Positions 27,947 to 37,330 of a stretch of DNA of 64,000 bases are shown in pieces (position 1 is the stretch's first letter; each line of letters opens with the position of its first letter). The position numbers were made by a program, and so were the translations under genes. The notes under the pieces are model-generated. The model was not told the DNA's origin, did not search any database, and saw only the letters and a program-made list of their open reading frames with translations. Source of the DNA: Sedimentibacter sp. (GTDB lineage Bacteria; Bacillota; Clostridia; Tissierellales; Sedimentibacteraceae); contig JAHDLA010000020.1 in the NCBI GenBank assembly GCA_018436705.1, positions 62,001-126,000 of the forward strand. The letters are read 5' to 3'.

Positions 27947-28837
27947 ATGGGTAAGGTAGTAGTAGTAGGTTCAATAAATGTTGACATGGTGTTTACTTCT
28001 GACATAAGACCAAAGGCAGGTGAGACTGTTTTGGGAAACACATTCTCCCTGATACCGGGCGGAAAGGGAGCAAATCAAGCAGTGGCTGCATCAAAGTTGT
28101 GTGCGGATAGTTTCATGGTAGGTTGCGTGGGAGCAGATACAAACGGCAGCTTTGCGGTTGATAATTTAAAATCTGCAAATGTTAATACCGGCTGCATACG
28201 GGCAGTGAATGATATTCCTACGGGAGTCGCAAATATAATTGTTGCAGAAGGAGATAACAGTATAATTGTTATTCCGGGGGCAAACTATAAGGTTGACAGA
28301 GAAATAATTAACAAATATAAGGATGTTATATTATCTGCGGATATAGTATTGCTTCAGCTTGAAATACCTCTCGAAGCTGTTGAGTATACATTGGATATCT
28401 GCGCAAAGAACAACGTTAAAGTTCTTTTGAATCCTGCACCGGCAGTTGAATTGAGCAGTTCAATGATAGAAAATGCATCGTATATAACACCTAATGAGCA
28501 TGAACTGAAAATAATAATGGGGAAAAATACGGATGTGGAAGAAGAAATAAAAAGATATCCGAACAAACTGATTGTAACTCTTGGTTCAAAGGGTGTAAAA
28601 TACTATGATGGAAGTGAAATGAAGCTTATTCCATCCAACAAAGTTGATGTTATTGATACTACGGGAGCAGGAGATACATTCTGCGGAGCGTTGGCTGCAG
28701 CGTTGGTAAACGGGTCAGATCTTGAAGAAGCAATAATATTTGCGAACAAGGCTGCTGCATATTCCATAACAAAACTGGGTGCTCAAAGCGGAATGCCCAC
28801 ATTAGAACAATTGGAAAGTGGAAATATTGTAAAATAA
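27947..28837 (+). CDS. rbsK: Ribokinase
   Basis: Phosphorylates ribose to ribose-5-P. The 296-residue PfkB-family product has 'GSINVDMVF', the di-Gly hinge 'PGGKGANQAVAASKL' and the catalytic 'DTTGAGDTFCGALAAAL' with the base Asp. It completes the salvage line: import, hydrolysis, then ribose activation. A strong terminator follows. Confidence 0.93.
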   Translation: MGKVVVVGSINVDMVFTSDIRPKAGETVLGNTFSLIPGGKGANQAVAASKLCADSFMVGCVGADTNGSFAVDNLKSANVNTGCIRAVNDIPTGVANIIVAEGDNSIIVIPGANYKVDREIINKYKDVILSADIVLLQLEIPLEAVEYTLDICAKNNVKVLLNPAPAVELSSSMIENASYITPNEHELKIIMGKNTDVEEEIKRYPNKLIVTLGSKGVKYYDGSEMKLIPSNKVDVIDTTGAGDTFCGALAAALVNGSDLEEAIIFANKAAAYSITKLGAQSGMPTLEQLESGNIVK

Positions 28838-28863
28838 AAAATTGGCATTATGCCAATTTTTTT
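28836..28863. terminator. Bidirectional terminator between ribokinase and cold shock gene
   Basis: AAAATTGGCA pairs with TGCCAATTTT around TTAT, with A and T tracts on either side; it serves both convergent genes. Confidence 0.88.
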
Positions 28864-28882
28864 AATTACGAAATATATCAAT

Positions 28883-29083
28883 TTATGCTATTGTTACATT
28901 TGCAGCCTGAGGTCCACGAGCACCTTCAACCACATCATAGTTTACTTTTTGGCCTTCTTCCAAAGATTTAAAGCCGTTAGCTGCAATTGCTGAAAAATGC
29001 ACAAACACGTCTTTACCGTCTTCACCTGAAATAAATCCAAACCCCTTTGCTGAATCAAACCACTTTACTGTACCTGTTTTCAT
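28883..29083 (-). CDS. CspA-family cold shock protein 1
   Basis: The 66-residue single cold shock domain has RNP1 '[11 protein letters not shown]' and RNP2 'DVFVHFSAI' and ends in '[10 protein letters not shown]'. It is a nucleic-acid chaperone. The start at 29083 is chosen because GGAGGG lies just upstream; the ATG at 29095 would include the ribosome site in the coding sequence. A very similar paralogue is 140 bases upstream on the same strand, suggesting tandem duplication. Confidence 0.94.
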   Translation of the reverse strand: MKTGTVKWFDSAKGFGFISGEDGKDVFVHFSAIAANGFKSLEEGQKVNYDVVEGARGPQAANVTIA

Positions 29084-29120
29084 TAAACCCTCCATTTTTT
29101 TATAAATATTATGTTTTATA

Positions 29121-29150
29121 ATGAAAAAGAACTACGACTGTAGTCCTTTC
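29121..29150 (-). terminator. Terminator/attenuator between the two cold shock genes
   Basis: Read on the - strand, GGACTAC and GTAGTTC pair over AGTC and run into TTTTTC. It sits after csp 2 and inside the region before csp 1. Confidence 0.55.
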
Positions 29151-29223
29151 CACGTCTCCTTGAAACCAATATTAATATAAGTAAATTCTATATCTATATT
29201 AATTATTATTTCTAAAAACAATA

Positions 29224-29424
29224 CTATGCTACAGTGACGTTGCTGGCCTGAGGTCCTTTTTGACCGTCTACTATATCAAAGTTTACCTTTTGACCTTCTT
29301 CCAAAGTCTTAAAGCCTTCTGAAACGATTGCAGAGAAGTGTACAAACACATCTTTTCCGTCATCGCAAGAGATAAAACCAAAACCCTTCTTGGAATCAAA
29401 CCATTTAACTATACCTGTTTTCAT
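29224..29424 (-). CDS. CspA-family cold shock protein 2
   Basis: The 66-residue cold shock domain has RNP1 '[11 protein letters not shown]' and RNP2 'DVFVHFSAI'. It differs from csp 1 at relatively few positions. GGAGGATT precedes the ATG. The likely promoter lies only about 60 bases upstream, so the long 5' leader typical of cold-inducible csp mRNAs is not present; expression may be constitutive. Confidence 0.94.
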   Translation of the reverse strand: MKTGIVKWFDSKKGFGFISCDDGKDVFVHFSAIVSEGFKTLEEGQKVNFDIVDGQKGPQASNVTVA

Positions 29425-29460
29425 TAAAAAAATCCTCCGATATTTAAAAAAGATAACTGT

Positions 29461-29489
29461 ATTTTAACAGTTTTTTGTCTAATTTGCAA
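29461..29489 (-). promoter_or_regulatory. Promoter for cold shock gene 2
   Basis: On the - strand TTGCAA (29489-29484) and TAAAAT (29466-29461) are 17 bases apart. The rest of 29490-29700 is AT-rich with no gene seen. Confidence 0.6.
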
Positions 29490-29700
29490 TACATATTTAT
29501 AAAAAAATAAAATTTTTTTTATAAATTTGAAATACGGCATGATAACAAGCATAATAATTTTTTTAGCGTTTGTGTAAATGTTTTTGCAAAATGCATAAAT
29601 AGTTAAAAAATGCATTAAATTATCATAAATACGTTTGCACGAGAGAATGGTTTCACAGAAAAAATAAAGCTATAATCATCTAAAAAATTTTAATAAAAAA

Positions 29701-29729
29701 TTGAAATATGTGTTAAGCTTTGATATAAT
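29701..29729 (+). promoter_or_regulatory. Promoter for the LCP genes
   Basis: TTGAAA (29701-29706) and an extended -10 TGaTATAAT (TATAAT 29724-29729) are 17 bases apart. Confidence 0.7.
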
Positions 29730-29780
29730 TAATCAGTATAATATATTTCTTTTTATGGAAAATTAATTAGGTGACTACAA

Positions 29781-30743
29781 ATGATAAAACATTTTTTGAA
29801 AGTTTTTTTTGCATCAGCTGTTTTAATATCATTTATTTTAAGTGTTACTTCGTTAGGATATATTTTTTTTGTAGACAAAGATGTTGTTATAGGTACAATC
29901 AAGCTGCCGGAATCAAATCTGCCGGAAAAACTGAAATTTTATGAGTCCAGCACATATGATTATAACACGACGTTAGGAATAGCCGCGAAAGATAAGAAAA
30001 GGTTCAATGTTTTGGTTGTGGGACTTGAAGGCCTGAGGACAGATACAATAATGGTGGCAAGCTATGATATGGAAGGTAAAACTGCCGAGTTAGTATCTGT
30101 TCCGAGAGATACATATCTTCCTAGAGATGTGGATGACAGCCCGGATATAAAAAAGATTAACGCTATGTACTCACGTGAAGGAATTGAAGCCCTGGTAAAA
30201 TCCATAGAAGATCTTTTGGGAATTCCTCTTGAAAAGTATGTTTTGGTAGATTATGATGCTGTTATTTCCTGTGTCGATTTATTAGGCGGTGTTGAGGTAA
30301 ATGTTCCGTTCCATATGATTTATTCTGATCCCTATGATGATCCACCGTTGTACATAGATATTCCCGAAGGAATTCAGGTATTGGACGGAAAGCAGTCACT
30401 GAACTTCTTAAGGTACAGAAAGGGATATGCGAATCAAGATCTGGGAAGAATAGAAGCTCAGCAGCAGTTTATAAAATCTGCTATGAAAAAAGCAATGGGT
30501 ATTAAGCTTCCGGCATTGATAAAAGAAGCATATTCAAATATAGATACAAACGTAAATATAACTGATGTATTGGGCTTGGCCAATGATATGGTGGGCTTTT
30601 CAACAGATAATATTAATGTTAGAACTCTACCGGGAGAAGAAACAACGCTGGAAGGCTTATCTTTTTACATACCCGATGAAAGCGGTATTGCTGAAATGAT
30701 GAATGGAATATACGGTATCGCAGATGTTGAAATGCAGAATTAG
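29781..30743 (+). CDS. LytR-CpsA-Psr (LCP) family glycopolymer transferase 1
   Basis: LCP enzymes attach teichoic-acid-type or capsule polymers to peptidoglycan. The 320-residue product has one N-terminal membrane anchor (about residues 8-32) and an extracellular LCP domain with 'VPRDTYLP' (pyrophosphate-binding Arg), 'YVLVDYDAVISCVDLLGGVEV' start region and 'LNFLRYRKGY...DLGRIEAQQ'. AGGTGA precedes the ATG. A paralogue follows 31 bases later in the same operon. Confidence 0.93.
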   Translation: MIKHFLKVFFASAVLISFILSVTSLGYIFFVDKDVVIGTIKLPESNLPEKLKFYESSTYDYNTTLGIAAKDKKRFNVLVVGLEGLRTDTIMVASYDMEGKTAELVSVPRDTYLPRDVDDSPDIKKINAMYSREGIEALVKSIEDLLGIPLEKYVLVDYDAVISCVDLLGGVEVNVPFHMIYSDPYDDPPLYIDIPEGIQVLDGKQSLNFLRYRKGYANQDLGRIEAQQQFIKSAMKKAMGIKLPALIKEAYSNIDTNVNITDVLGLANDMVGFSTDNINVRTLPGEETTLEGLSFYIPDESGIAEMMNGIYGIADVEMQN

Positions 30744-30774
30744 CATTTTATAAAATTGAAAGGCGGAATTATTT

Positions 30775-31764
30775 ATGAAACAATTTTTTAAGGTATTTAT
30801 ATTTTCTCTGATAATATTCTCCCTGGTTGCTTCGGCAGGTATTTTCACATATTTAAAATATTTATCACCGGAGGAAATTGCTGAGGCGGCTCCAAGTGAT
30901 AATGATATAGATGAAGAAGAGACAGATGATGAATTTAAAACTCCTTTAGAGCGAGCTATACGTGAAAGCAATAAAATCAATGTTCTCCTGGTGGGACTGG
31001 AAGGATCAAGATCCGATACAATTATGCTTGCCAGCTATGACAGGAAAACAAAAAAAGCAAGTTTGATATCCATTCCCAGAGATACATATTATTATAGGGA
31101 AGAATATGCAAAGTATGATGAACTTCAAAAAATTAATGCGATATATGGTACGGAGGATGACGGCATAAAAGCTCTTGTAGAAGCAGTTGAGGACTTGACA
31201 GGTATTCCTATTGACAACTATGCCACAATTAAGTATTCAGGGCTAAGGGCAGCAGTGGACGCTTTGGGAGGAGTAGAGTTTGATGTTCCTTTTCACATGA
31301 GATACACTGACCCGTATGATGAGTTGGATATAAATGTACCTGCCGGCAATCAGATAATATATGGTGACGATGCCATGGAACTGCTAAGGTTTAGAAAGAC
31401 AAATTATCCGGGATATCAAGGATATCCCAACGGAGATTTGGGCAGAGTTCAGACACAGCAGGCATTTATGAAGGCTGCGGCTAAAAAAGCTATGAGTCTT
31501 AAGCTTGCAAGCGTCATAAGTGCGGTATATCCGCACATAAAAACAGATTTTACGTTAACTGAAATGCTTGGTCTTGTTAAAGATGCCATAGGTTTTTCTG
31601 CAGATAACATGGAGACTATGACATTACCCGGTACAGACAAAATGATGGGTAAGTTATCATTTTATCTGGCAGATGGTGAAAAAATAATACAAGAAGTGTA
31701 TAAACTATATGACATAAATTTATCTGCAACAAATGATGATGAAAATGCAACGGAATTAAATTAA
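30775..31764 (+). CDS. LytR-CpsA-Psr (LCP) family glycopolymer transferase 2
   Basis: The 329-residue protein has one N-terminal membrane segment, an acidic linker (about residues 40-55, rich in Asp/Glu) and an LCP domain with 'IPRDTYYYREE' and 'ELLRFRKTNYPGY', then 'GDLGRVQTQQAF'. It is clearly a tandem paralogue of the gene before it. The longer insert before the DLGRVQ motif and the acidic linker suggest a different acceptor or polymer. A terminator follows. Confidence 0.93.
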   Translation: MKQFFKVFIFSLIIFSLVASAGIFTYLKYLSPEEIAEAAPSDNDIDEEETDDEFKTPLERAIRESNKINVLLVGLEGSRSDTIMLASYDRKTKKASLISIPRDTYYYREEYAKYDELQKINAIYGTEDDGIKALVEAVEDLTGIPIDNYATIKYSGLRAAVDALGGVEFDVPFHMRYTDPYDELDINVPAGNQIIYGDDAMELLRFRKTNYPGYQGYPNGDLGRVQTQQAFMKAAAKKAMSLKLASVISAVYPHIKTDFTLTEMLGLVKDAIGFSADNMETMTLPGTDKMMGKLSFYLADGEKIIQEVYKLYDINLSATNDDENATELN

Positions 31765-31774
31765 TGAAAAGAGA

Positions 31775-31811
31775 GGTTCTTCCGATTACTATTGTAATAG
31801 AAGAATCTTTT
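31775..31811 (+). terminator. Terminator after the LCP pair
   Basis: GGTTCTTC (31775-31782) pairs with GAAGAATC (31800-31807), with an inner ATTAC/GTAAT stem and a T tract. Confidence 0.75.
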
Positions 31812-31838
31812 ATATAAGATAAGATTATAGGAGAATTT

Positions 31839-33020
31839 ATGGACATTCAAAAAAGAGTCGATGAAATATACAGGGAACTTGTTGACATAAGAAGGGATTT
31901 TCATAAGAATCCTGAACTTAGCCAGAATGAATTTAGAACGCAAAAGAAAATCAGAGAATACTTAACTAAATGGAATATAGAAAACTATGTGTGCGCGAAT
32001 ACAGGAGTTGTGGGAATAATTCGCGGCAAAAAACACGGAAGGTGTGTAGGCCTAAGAGGAGATATTGATGCACTTCCTATCTGTGAAAAAAATGAATCTG
32101 AATATTGCTCTGTTAATGGTGGTGTTATGCACGCTTGCGGCCATGATGCACATGCAACCATACTTCTGGGTGTGGGGAAGATATTAAAAGAAATGGCCGA
32201 TTCCGAAGAGTCGATCAAAGGAAATGTGAAGCTGTTTTTCCAACCTGCCGAAGAAACCATAGGTGGTGGGAAAAGAATGGTGGAAGAAGGCTGTATGCAG
32301 AATCCTGACGTTGAATATGTGCTGGGACTTCATGTAATGCCTTACATAGATGCAGGAAAGGTTGAACTTAAGTACGGAAAATTGAATGCTTCAACAGATT
32401 CAATAAAGATAGTGCTTAATGGAAAGCAGGCTCACGGGGCGTATCCCGACAAAGGAATTGATGCGATTGCAATGGCAGGCAGTGTAATTACGTCACTTCA
32501 GACAATCGTAAGCAGAAATATTTCACCTCTTAATTCAGTAGTTATTTCCCTAGGTAAAATTTCAGGAGGGGTAAAAGACAATGTGGTAGCGGATGAAGTT
32601 GAGATGTCTGGAACATTAAGAGCCTTGGACGATAACACAAGAAATTTTGTTAAACAGAGAATTGAGAACGTTGTAAATAGCACTGCTGCTGCATTTAGCG
32701 GTGAAGGAACTGTAGATTTTTATGACGGGTATCAGGCATTGATTAACAATGATGAGGTTGTGGATATAGTAAATGAAAATGCTGAAAAGGTTTTAGGCAG
32801 TGAAAACATTATATATAAAGAGTTTCCAAGTCTTGGTGCGGAAGATTTTTCATATTTTTTGGATGCTTCAAAGGGAGCATTCTTTCACCTTGGATGCGGT
32901 AATAGTTCAAAAGGTATAACATCGGCAATTCATACAGATACGTTTGATATTGATGAAGAGTGTCTAAAAATAGGAGTGGTTTTGCAAGTTAATAATGTGC
33001 TTTCACTTTTGGAAAAATAG
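31839..33020 (+). CDS. M20D-family amidohydrolase
   Basis: The 393-residue zinc hydrolase resembles N-acyl-amino-acid or hippurate hydrolases. Motifs: 'LRGDIDALPI', 'MHACGHDAHATILLG' (metal Cys/His), 'FFQPAEETIGGGKRM' (catalytic Glu pair), 'LGLHVMPYIDAG' and 'SLGAEDFSYFL'. TAGGAG precedes the ATG. The next gene, a D-aminopeptidase, lies 60 bases downstream, so the two may act on the same peptide-derived substrates. Confidence 0.88.
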   Translation: MDIQKRVDEIYRELVDIRRDFHKNPELSQNEFRTQKKIREYLTKWNIENYVCANTGVVGIIRGKKHGRCVGLRGDIDALPICEKNESEYCSVNGGVMHACGHDAHATILLGVGKILKEMADSEESIKGNVKLFFQPAEETIGGGKRMVEEGCMQNPDVEYVLGLHVMPYIDAGKVELKYGKLNASTDSIKIVLNGKQAHGAYPDKGIDAIAMAGSVITSLQTIVSRNISPLNSVVISLGKISGGVKDNVVADEVEMSGTLRALDDNTRNFVKQRIENVVNSTAAAFSGEGTVDFYDGYQALINNDEVVDIVNENAEKVLGSENIIYKEFPSLGAEDFSYFLDASKGAFFHLGCGNSSKGITSAIHTDTFDIDEECLKIGVVLQVNNVLSLLEK

Positions 33021-33079
33021 GAGCGATTTATGCTGTAATAAGCGGCAGGTGCCGTTACATTAATAAATGGAGGGATAAA

Positions 33080-33874
33080 ATGAAAGTATTTATAAGTGTG
33101 GACATTGAAGGTATAACAGGTGTTACTTCTTGGAGCGAAACAACACTTGGCAACTCTGATTACGCGCAGTCGGCTAATCAGATGACTAAAGAAACAGTAG
33201 CTGCATGCGAAGGAGCAATTGCTATGGGCGCAAAGGAAATATTTATAAAGGATGCTCATGATTCTGCAAGAAACATAGATATTACAAAGCTGCCAAGATG
33301 TGCAAGACTCAGTCGTGGATGGACAAATACTCCTGATTCCATGGTGGCGGGAATAGATGAAACATTTGATGCGGCAATTTTTATAGGATACCATTCGGGG
33401 TCAGGCACAGACGGGAGTCCGTTGGCGCACACCATGAATTTGAGCAATAACTATATTAAAATAAATAGAGAAAAAGCTTCAGAATTTGTAATAAATTCAT
33501 ATCTCGCAGCTGCTTATGGTGTTCCTGTTGTATTTTTGAGCGGGGATAAAATGCTATGTGAAAAAGCGAAGGAATTCAATAAATCAATTGAAACCCTGGC
33601 TGTCAAAGAAGGTGCTGGAGGAGCTGCTATTAGCATAAATCCGGATTTGGCCTGTGATTTGATTAAAGAAGGAGTAAAAAATGGGCTGAAGCGAGCAGGA
33701 GCGTGCAAGATCGAAATACCTGAAAAGTTCGAAGTTGAAATTAATTATAAAGAACATAAGGATGCAAAACATGCTTCATTCTACCCCGGAGTCGAACAGG
33801 CAGATTCCCATACAGTGAAATATACATCAGACAGCGTAGAAGAATTTGCTGTAACAAAAATGTTTATATTATAA
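33080..33874 (+). CDS. dppA: M55-family D-aminopeptidase (DppA-like)
   Basis: DppA-type enzymes are decameric zinc peptidases that release N-terminal D-amino acids such as D-Ala. The 264-residue product begins 'MKVFISVDIEGITGV' with zinc ligands D8 and E10; 'KDAHDSARN', 'GYHSGSG', 'LAHTMNLSNNYIKIN' and 'SGDKML' follow the family pattern. No dppBCDE transporter genes are adjacent, unlike in Bacillus. GGAGGG precedes the ATG. A terminator follows. Confidence 0.92.
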   Translation: MKVFISVDIEGITGVTSWSETTLGNSDYAQSANQMTKETVAACEGAIAMGAKEIFIKDAHDSARNIDITKLPRCARLSRGWTNTPDSMVAGIDETFDAAIFIGYHSGSGTDGSPLAHTMNLSNNYIKINREKASEFVINSYLAAAYGVPVVFLSGDKMLCEKAKEFNKSIETLAVKEGAGGAAISINPDLACDLIKEGVKNGLKRAGACKIEIPEKFEVEINYKEHKDAKHASFYPGVEQADSHTVKYTSDSVEEFAVTKMFIL

Positions 33875-33928
33875 AAAAGTTCAGATCTTCATCATGTGAA
33901 GTTATGTACCCCCAATAAGTTAGGCTTT

Positions 33929-33968
33929 ATTGCGTAGTAGTTTTTAACTGCTACGCAATTATTTTATG
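33929..33968 (+). terminator. Terminator after the D-aminopeptidase gene
   Basis: ATTGCGTAGTAG and CTGCTACGCAAT pair (12 bp with one G-U) and are followed by TATTTT. Confidence 0.75.
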
Positions 33969-34236
33969 CCGATAAGAGGCTAAACCTGTATTCTACAGTG
34001 CTCATCCATTCTAGTTTCTATTTAATTCGCTTCTAACTAAAATCATAAAGATCAATACTCACATTTCTGTAAAACATTCCGTTAAAACCTGCGGCAATGA
34101 AATTAATGACGTGAGAGCGTTAATAAACCTGGCATTTATGAATATGCATGACGAGATGAACTATTATAAGCATTTTCATAAATTGTAAATAATTGTCTAA
34201 AATGGGTTTGAATAATTAATACAAGGGTATTTATAT
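33969..34236 (+). other. Intergenic stretch, possible coding remnant
   Basis: There is no intact gene between 33875 and 34288. A frame without a clear start is open for about 55 codons up to a TAA at 34186-34188, ending 'NMHDEMNYYKHFHKL'. I do not recognise it. It could be the tail of a decayed gene or chance. Confidence 0.25.
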
Positions 34237-34256
34237 ACTTACAAACTAATGTAAGT
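34237..34256. promoter_or_regulatory. Palindromic operator-like site before the EAL-HDOD gene
   Basis: ACTTACA-N6-TGTAAGT is a perfect 7+7 dyad located 33 bases before the start. No cognate regulator is visible next to it. Confidence 0.4.
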
Positions 34257-34288
34257 AAGGACTTTAATATAATAAAGGAAGTGTTATA

Positions 34289-35494
34289 ATGGATGTTTAT
34301 GTGGCTAGACAGCCTATTTTTGATAGAAATATGAATGTGTTCGGTTATGAACTACTATATAGAAGAAGTATGAACAATTATTATGAGGGAACCGATGATG
34401 ATCAAGCAACAGCTGAATTAATTAATAATGCATTTTTGACTATGCATTCCCGTGAACTTACAGGAGGTACAAATGCCTTTGTAAATTTTTCGCAGGATAT
34501 GCTTGTTAAGGAAATACCTTTACTATTGCCGTCTGACTCAACGGTTGTGGAGGTTCTAGAAAGAGTTGAAATTAATGAAGACGTAATTGAAGCGTGCAAA
34601 AAGTTAAAAGAAAGCGGATATATAATAGCTTTAGATGACTTTGTTTTTAGTGAATCATATCTGCCGCTTTTAGATATTGCGCATATTGTAAAAATAGAAT
34701 TTCCTGCAGTGAACTTGGAAGAACAGCATCAGCTTATAAAAAAGTATAGGAATAAAATCAAATTTTTGGCTGAGAAAGTTGAAACAAGAGAAGAATATCA
34801 ACTAGCTCTTAAAATGGGATATGATTATTTTCAGGGCTATTTTTTTAGTAAGCCCGTAATTATAAAGGGCAAAGAGATAGATAGTCTGAGCATAAACCTC
34901 ATGAAAATACTAGAGGAAGTAAATAAGCCAGAGCCTGAATATAAGAAAATAGCTGATATAATAGAAACTGATTTAGGACTTTCCTATAAATTATTAAAGC
35001 TTGCTAATTCTGTGTTTTTCGGATCAAGGAACAAAATACTATACACAAGGCAGGCATTAGTTCAACTAGGTTTATTAGAAATAAGAAAATGGATTTATGT
35101 AATGGTTCTAAAGGATATACAGCATGTTGAAAACAAGGAATTAATAAAGACATGCTTTATAAGAGCAAAATTAATGGAGCTTTTGGCAGTAGAAACAGGC
35201 AAGGCGGATAGACAATTTGAATATTTTACAGCAGGAATGCTTTCTTCTATTGATGTTCTGTTAAACAAAGACATGAATGAAGTAGTGGAAGAGCTTGTGC
35301 TGTCAGATGATGTTAAAGATGCGTTGCTTGGGAATGATAATGAAATAAAAATGATGCTGGATGTGGTAACTACTCATGAGTTAATGGAACCTAAAGTGTT
35401 GACGGTCAACGAAGAAGATATCGGAATATCCAGAGAAAAATTTATGACTATTTATTTAGAAACTCTTATGTGGGTTTTGAAGCTGGACTACTAG
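34289..35494 (+). CDS. EAL-HDOD (YuxH-like) signalling protein
   Basis: The 401-residue protein joins an N-terminal EAL-like domain ('YVARQPIFDRNMNVFGYELL', 'IALDDFVF', about residues 1-195) with a C-terminal HDOD domain (about 200-400, 'GLSYKLLKLANSVFFGSRN'). The EAL signature is degenerate (EVLE in place of EAL), so c-di-GMP hydrolysis is doubtful. Such YuxH/CdgJ-type proteins are linked to motility and signalling. It is monocistronic. AAAGGAAG precedes the ATG. Confidence 0.9.
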   Translation: MDVYVARQPIFDRNMNVFGYELLYRRSMNNYYEGTDDDQATAELINNAFLTMHSRELTGGTNAFVNFSQDMLVKEIPLLLPSDSTVVEVLERVEINEDVIEACKKLKESGYIIALDDFVFSESYLPLLDIAHIVKIEFPAVNLEEQHQLIKKYRNKIKFLAEKVETREEYQLALKMGYDYFQGYFFSKPVIIKGKEIDSLSINLMKILEEVNKPEPEYKKIADIIETDLGLSYKLLKLANSVFFGSRNKILYTRQALVQLGLLEIRKWIYVMVLKDIQHVENKELIKTCFIRAKLMELLAVETGKADRQFEYFTAGMLSSIDVLLNKDMNEVVEELVLSDDVKDALLGNDNEIKMMLDVVTTHELMEPKVLTVNEEDIGISREKFMTIYLETLMWVLKLDY

Positions 35495-35657
35495 CTTTTA
35501 AACACCAATTATATTATCGAATTTTAAGATGTGCTGTGATAACAAGTTAGAATAGTGATACTTTTATTACTATTTACTTGATTATTGCAGCGTTTATTTA
35601 TGAATTCTTATCTATAATCATATTATGCATGTTTTCTGTGCAATGCTGTAAAGAACG

Positions 35658-35685
35658 TTGACACCAGTTATTATAATAGTATAAT
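35658..35685 (+). promoter_or_regulatory. Consensus sigma-A promoter for rlmD
   Basis: A perfect TTGACA (35658-35663) and a perfect TATAAT (35680-35685) are separated by 16 bases. Confidence 0.8.
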
Positions 35686-35713
35686 TGTACTAATAATACA
35701 TTAAGGAGATACT

Positions 35714-37075
35714 ATGCTGCAAACAGGAAAAATAATTGAAGCTGAAATAATAGATTTAAATCACATGGGCCAAGGAGTTGCCAAAATAGATAATTTTGTG
35801 ATATTTGTTCAGGAAGCAGTTCCAGGAGATTTATTGCGCATAAAAATAACAGAAACCAAAAAAAACTATGCTGTTGGAGAAATAACTGAAATTATAAAAC
35901 CGTCTGATTACAGGATAAGTCCCATCTGTCCTTACTATGAGCAGTGCGGTGGATGCCAGCTTATGCACATGGATTACGGCGAGCAGCTTAAGTTCAAAAA
36001 ATTTCGGGTAATAAACGAACTAAGAAGAGCAGGACTCGATTTTAATGATGCAGAAGTTCATGATACAATAGGAATGGATAACCCTTTTAGGTACAGGAAC
36101 AAAACTGCATTTTCAGTTAAAGAAAAAGCAGGCGAAATAATTATAGGGCCATACCAGCAGGGCTCATACAATACAGTTAATATAGACAGTTGTCTTATTC
36201 AGAGCAGTGAAGCCGATGAAGTAATCACACTGTTTAAGATACTTATGGTTAAGCACAACATAAAAGCTTATGACAAAAAAACTGGAAAGGGAACAATAAA
36301 AAATGTTGTAATAAGGAACAACAGAAAAAATGAACTCATGTTCATAATAGTAACTGCATCAGAAAATTTCAAATTCAGTGAAGCCTTTATTAAGGAGTTG
36401 ACAGGAGAAAATCCCAACATTAAAACTGTTGTACAAAACATTAACAGCAAAAACACAAACTTAGTAATGGGAAGAAAAAATCTTGTTCTATACGGTGATG
36501 GCACCATTAACGATAAAATAGATGAATTGAATTTTACAATATCTCCGGAAACATTTTTTCAAGTTAACCCTACACAAACAGAAAAACTGTATAATACGGC
36601 AATTAAGTACGCAAAGCTGCAAGAAGATGAAGTCTGTTTTGACATCTACTGCGGAATAGGAACCATATCATTGATGGCAGCAAAACATGCCAAAAAAGTC
36701 TACGGAATAGAAATAGTTGAGCAGTCAATTATAAATGCAAAAGAAAATGCTACAAAAAACAATATAACAAACACAGAATTCTATGCAGGCAAGGCAGAAA
36801 AAACAGTTCCAAAATTGTACAGACAAAATATAAAAGCCGATACAGTAATTGTAGATCCGCCAAGAAAAGGCTGCGAGCAAGAGGTCATAAGCACAATAAC
36901 AAGCATGTCTCCAATAAAAATAGTATATGTATCCTGCAATCCATCCACCCTTGCAAGAGATATCAAGCTGTTGGAAGCAGGAGGCTACAAACTGAAAGAA
37001 GTCCAGCCGGTAGACATGTTCCCGTGGTCGGTGCACGTTGAGACCGTAATCCAGTTGCAACGCGTGGAGGCCTGA
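35714..37075 (+). CDS. rlmD: 23S rRNA (uracil-5-)-methyltransferase
   Basis: A 453-residue RlmD/RlmCD-type enzyme. It has an N-terminal TRAM domain (about residues 3-60), Fe-S cluster cysteines C72, C78 and C81 in 'CPYYEQCGGCQ', the SAM-binding region 'CFDIYCGIGTISLMAAK' and the catalytic 'VYVSCNPSTLARD' with the nucleophile Cys. It methylates U747 and/or U1939 of 23S rRNA in relatives; Firmicutes enzymes often do both. TAAGGAG precedes the ATG. Confidence 0.93.
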   Translation: MLQTGKIIEAEIIDLNHMGQGVAKIDNFVIFVQEAVPGDLLRIKITETKKNYAVGEITEIIKPSDYRISPICPYYEQCGGCQLMHMDYGEQLKFKKFRVINELRRAGLDFNDAEVHDTIGMDNPFRYRNKTAFSVKEKAGEIIIGPYQQGSYNTVNIDSCLIQSSEADEVITLFKILMVKHNIKAYDKKTGKGTIKNVVIRNNRKNELMFIIVTASENFKFSEAFIKELTGENPNIKTVVQNINSKNTNLVMGRKNLVLYGDGTINDKIDELNFTISPETFFQVNPTQTEKLYNTAIKYAKLQEDEVCFDIYCGIGTISLMAAKHAKKVYGIEIVEQSIINAKENATKNNITNTEFYAGKAEKTVPKLYRQNIKADTVIVDPPRKGCEQEVISTITSMSPIKIVYVSCNPSTLARDIKLLEAGGYKLKEVQPVDMFPWSVHVETVIQLQRVEA

Positions 37076-37275
37076 TGAATAGTGAGGTTGCAGGGTCATA
37101 AATATATTTTGATGTATGAGAGGGCCTGATTCATGTTTTTGATACCTTTATTTTAATAATAAAAAACAATGGTTCTCAAGAGAGCGTCTCTCAATAATTA
37201 TTTTTACAGTCTCAGAAAAACCTAATCAGCTTCCAAAACGGCGAGCGAGACTTTAATAGCGATGATTTAAGATTA

Positions 37276-37297
37276 CCCCCAACGATTGTGTTGGGGG
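37276..37297. terminator. Hairpin between convergent rlmD and cyclodeaminase genes
   Basis: CCCCCAAC and GTTGGGGG pair perfectly (8 bp, 6-base loop) without a clear T tract. A second small dyad AGAGA/TCTCT with a T-rich tail is at 37179-37205. 37076-37330 holds no gene that I can see. Confidence 0.6.
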
Positions 37298-37330
37298 ATA
37301 CCAATATTTTAATATAAAGACTTGCTGTAA

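Noticed and set aside
29424..29490. Cold-shock mRNA leader thermosensor before csp 2
   Set aside because: The best promoter leaves a leader of only about 30 bases, too short for the known cspA-type structure.
33905..33935. Intact IS3-family element at 33.9 kb
   Set aside because: Only a short TGTACCCCC-like string is present; there is no transposase frame or second end.
37076..37330. Short GGCCTGAT direct repeats after rlmD
   Set aside because: Too short and only two copies; chance is sufficient in this low-complexity stretch.
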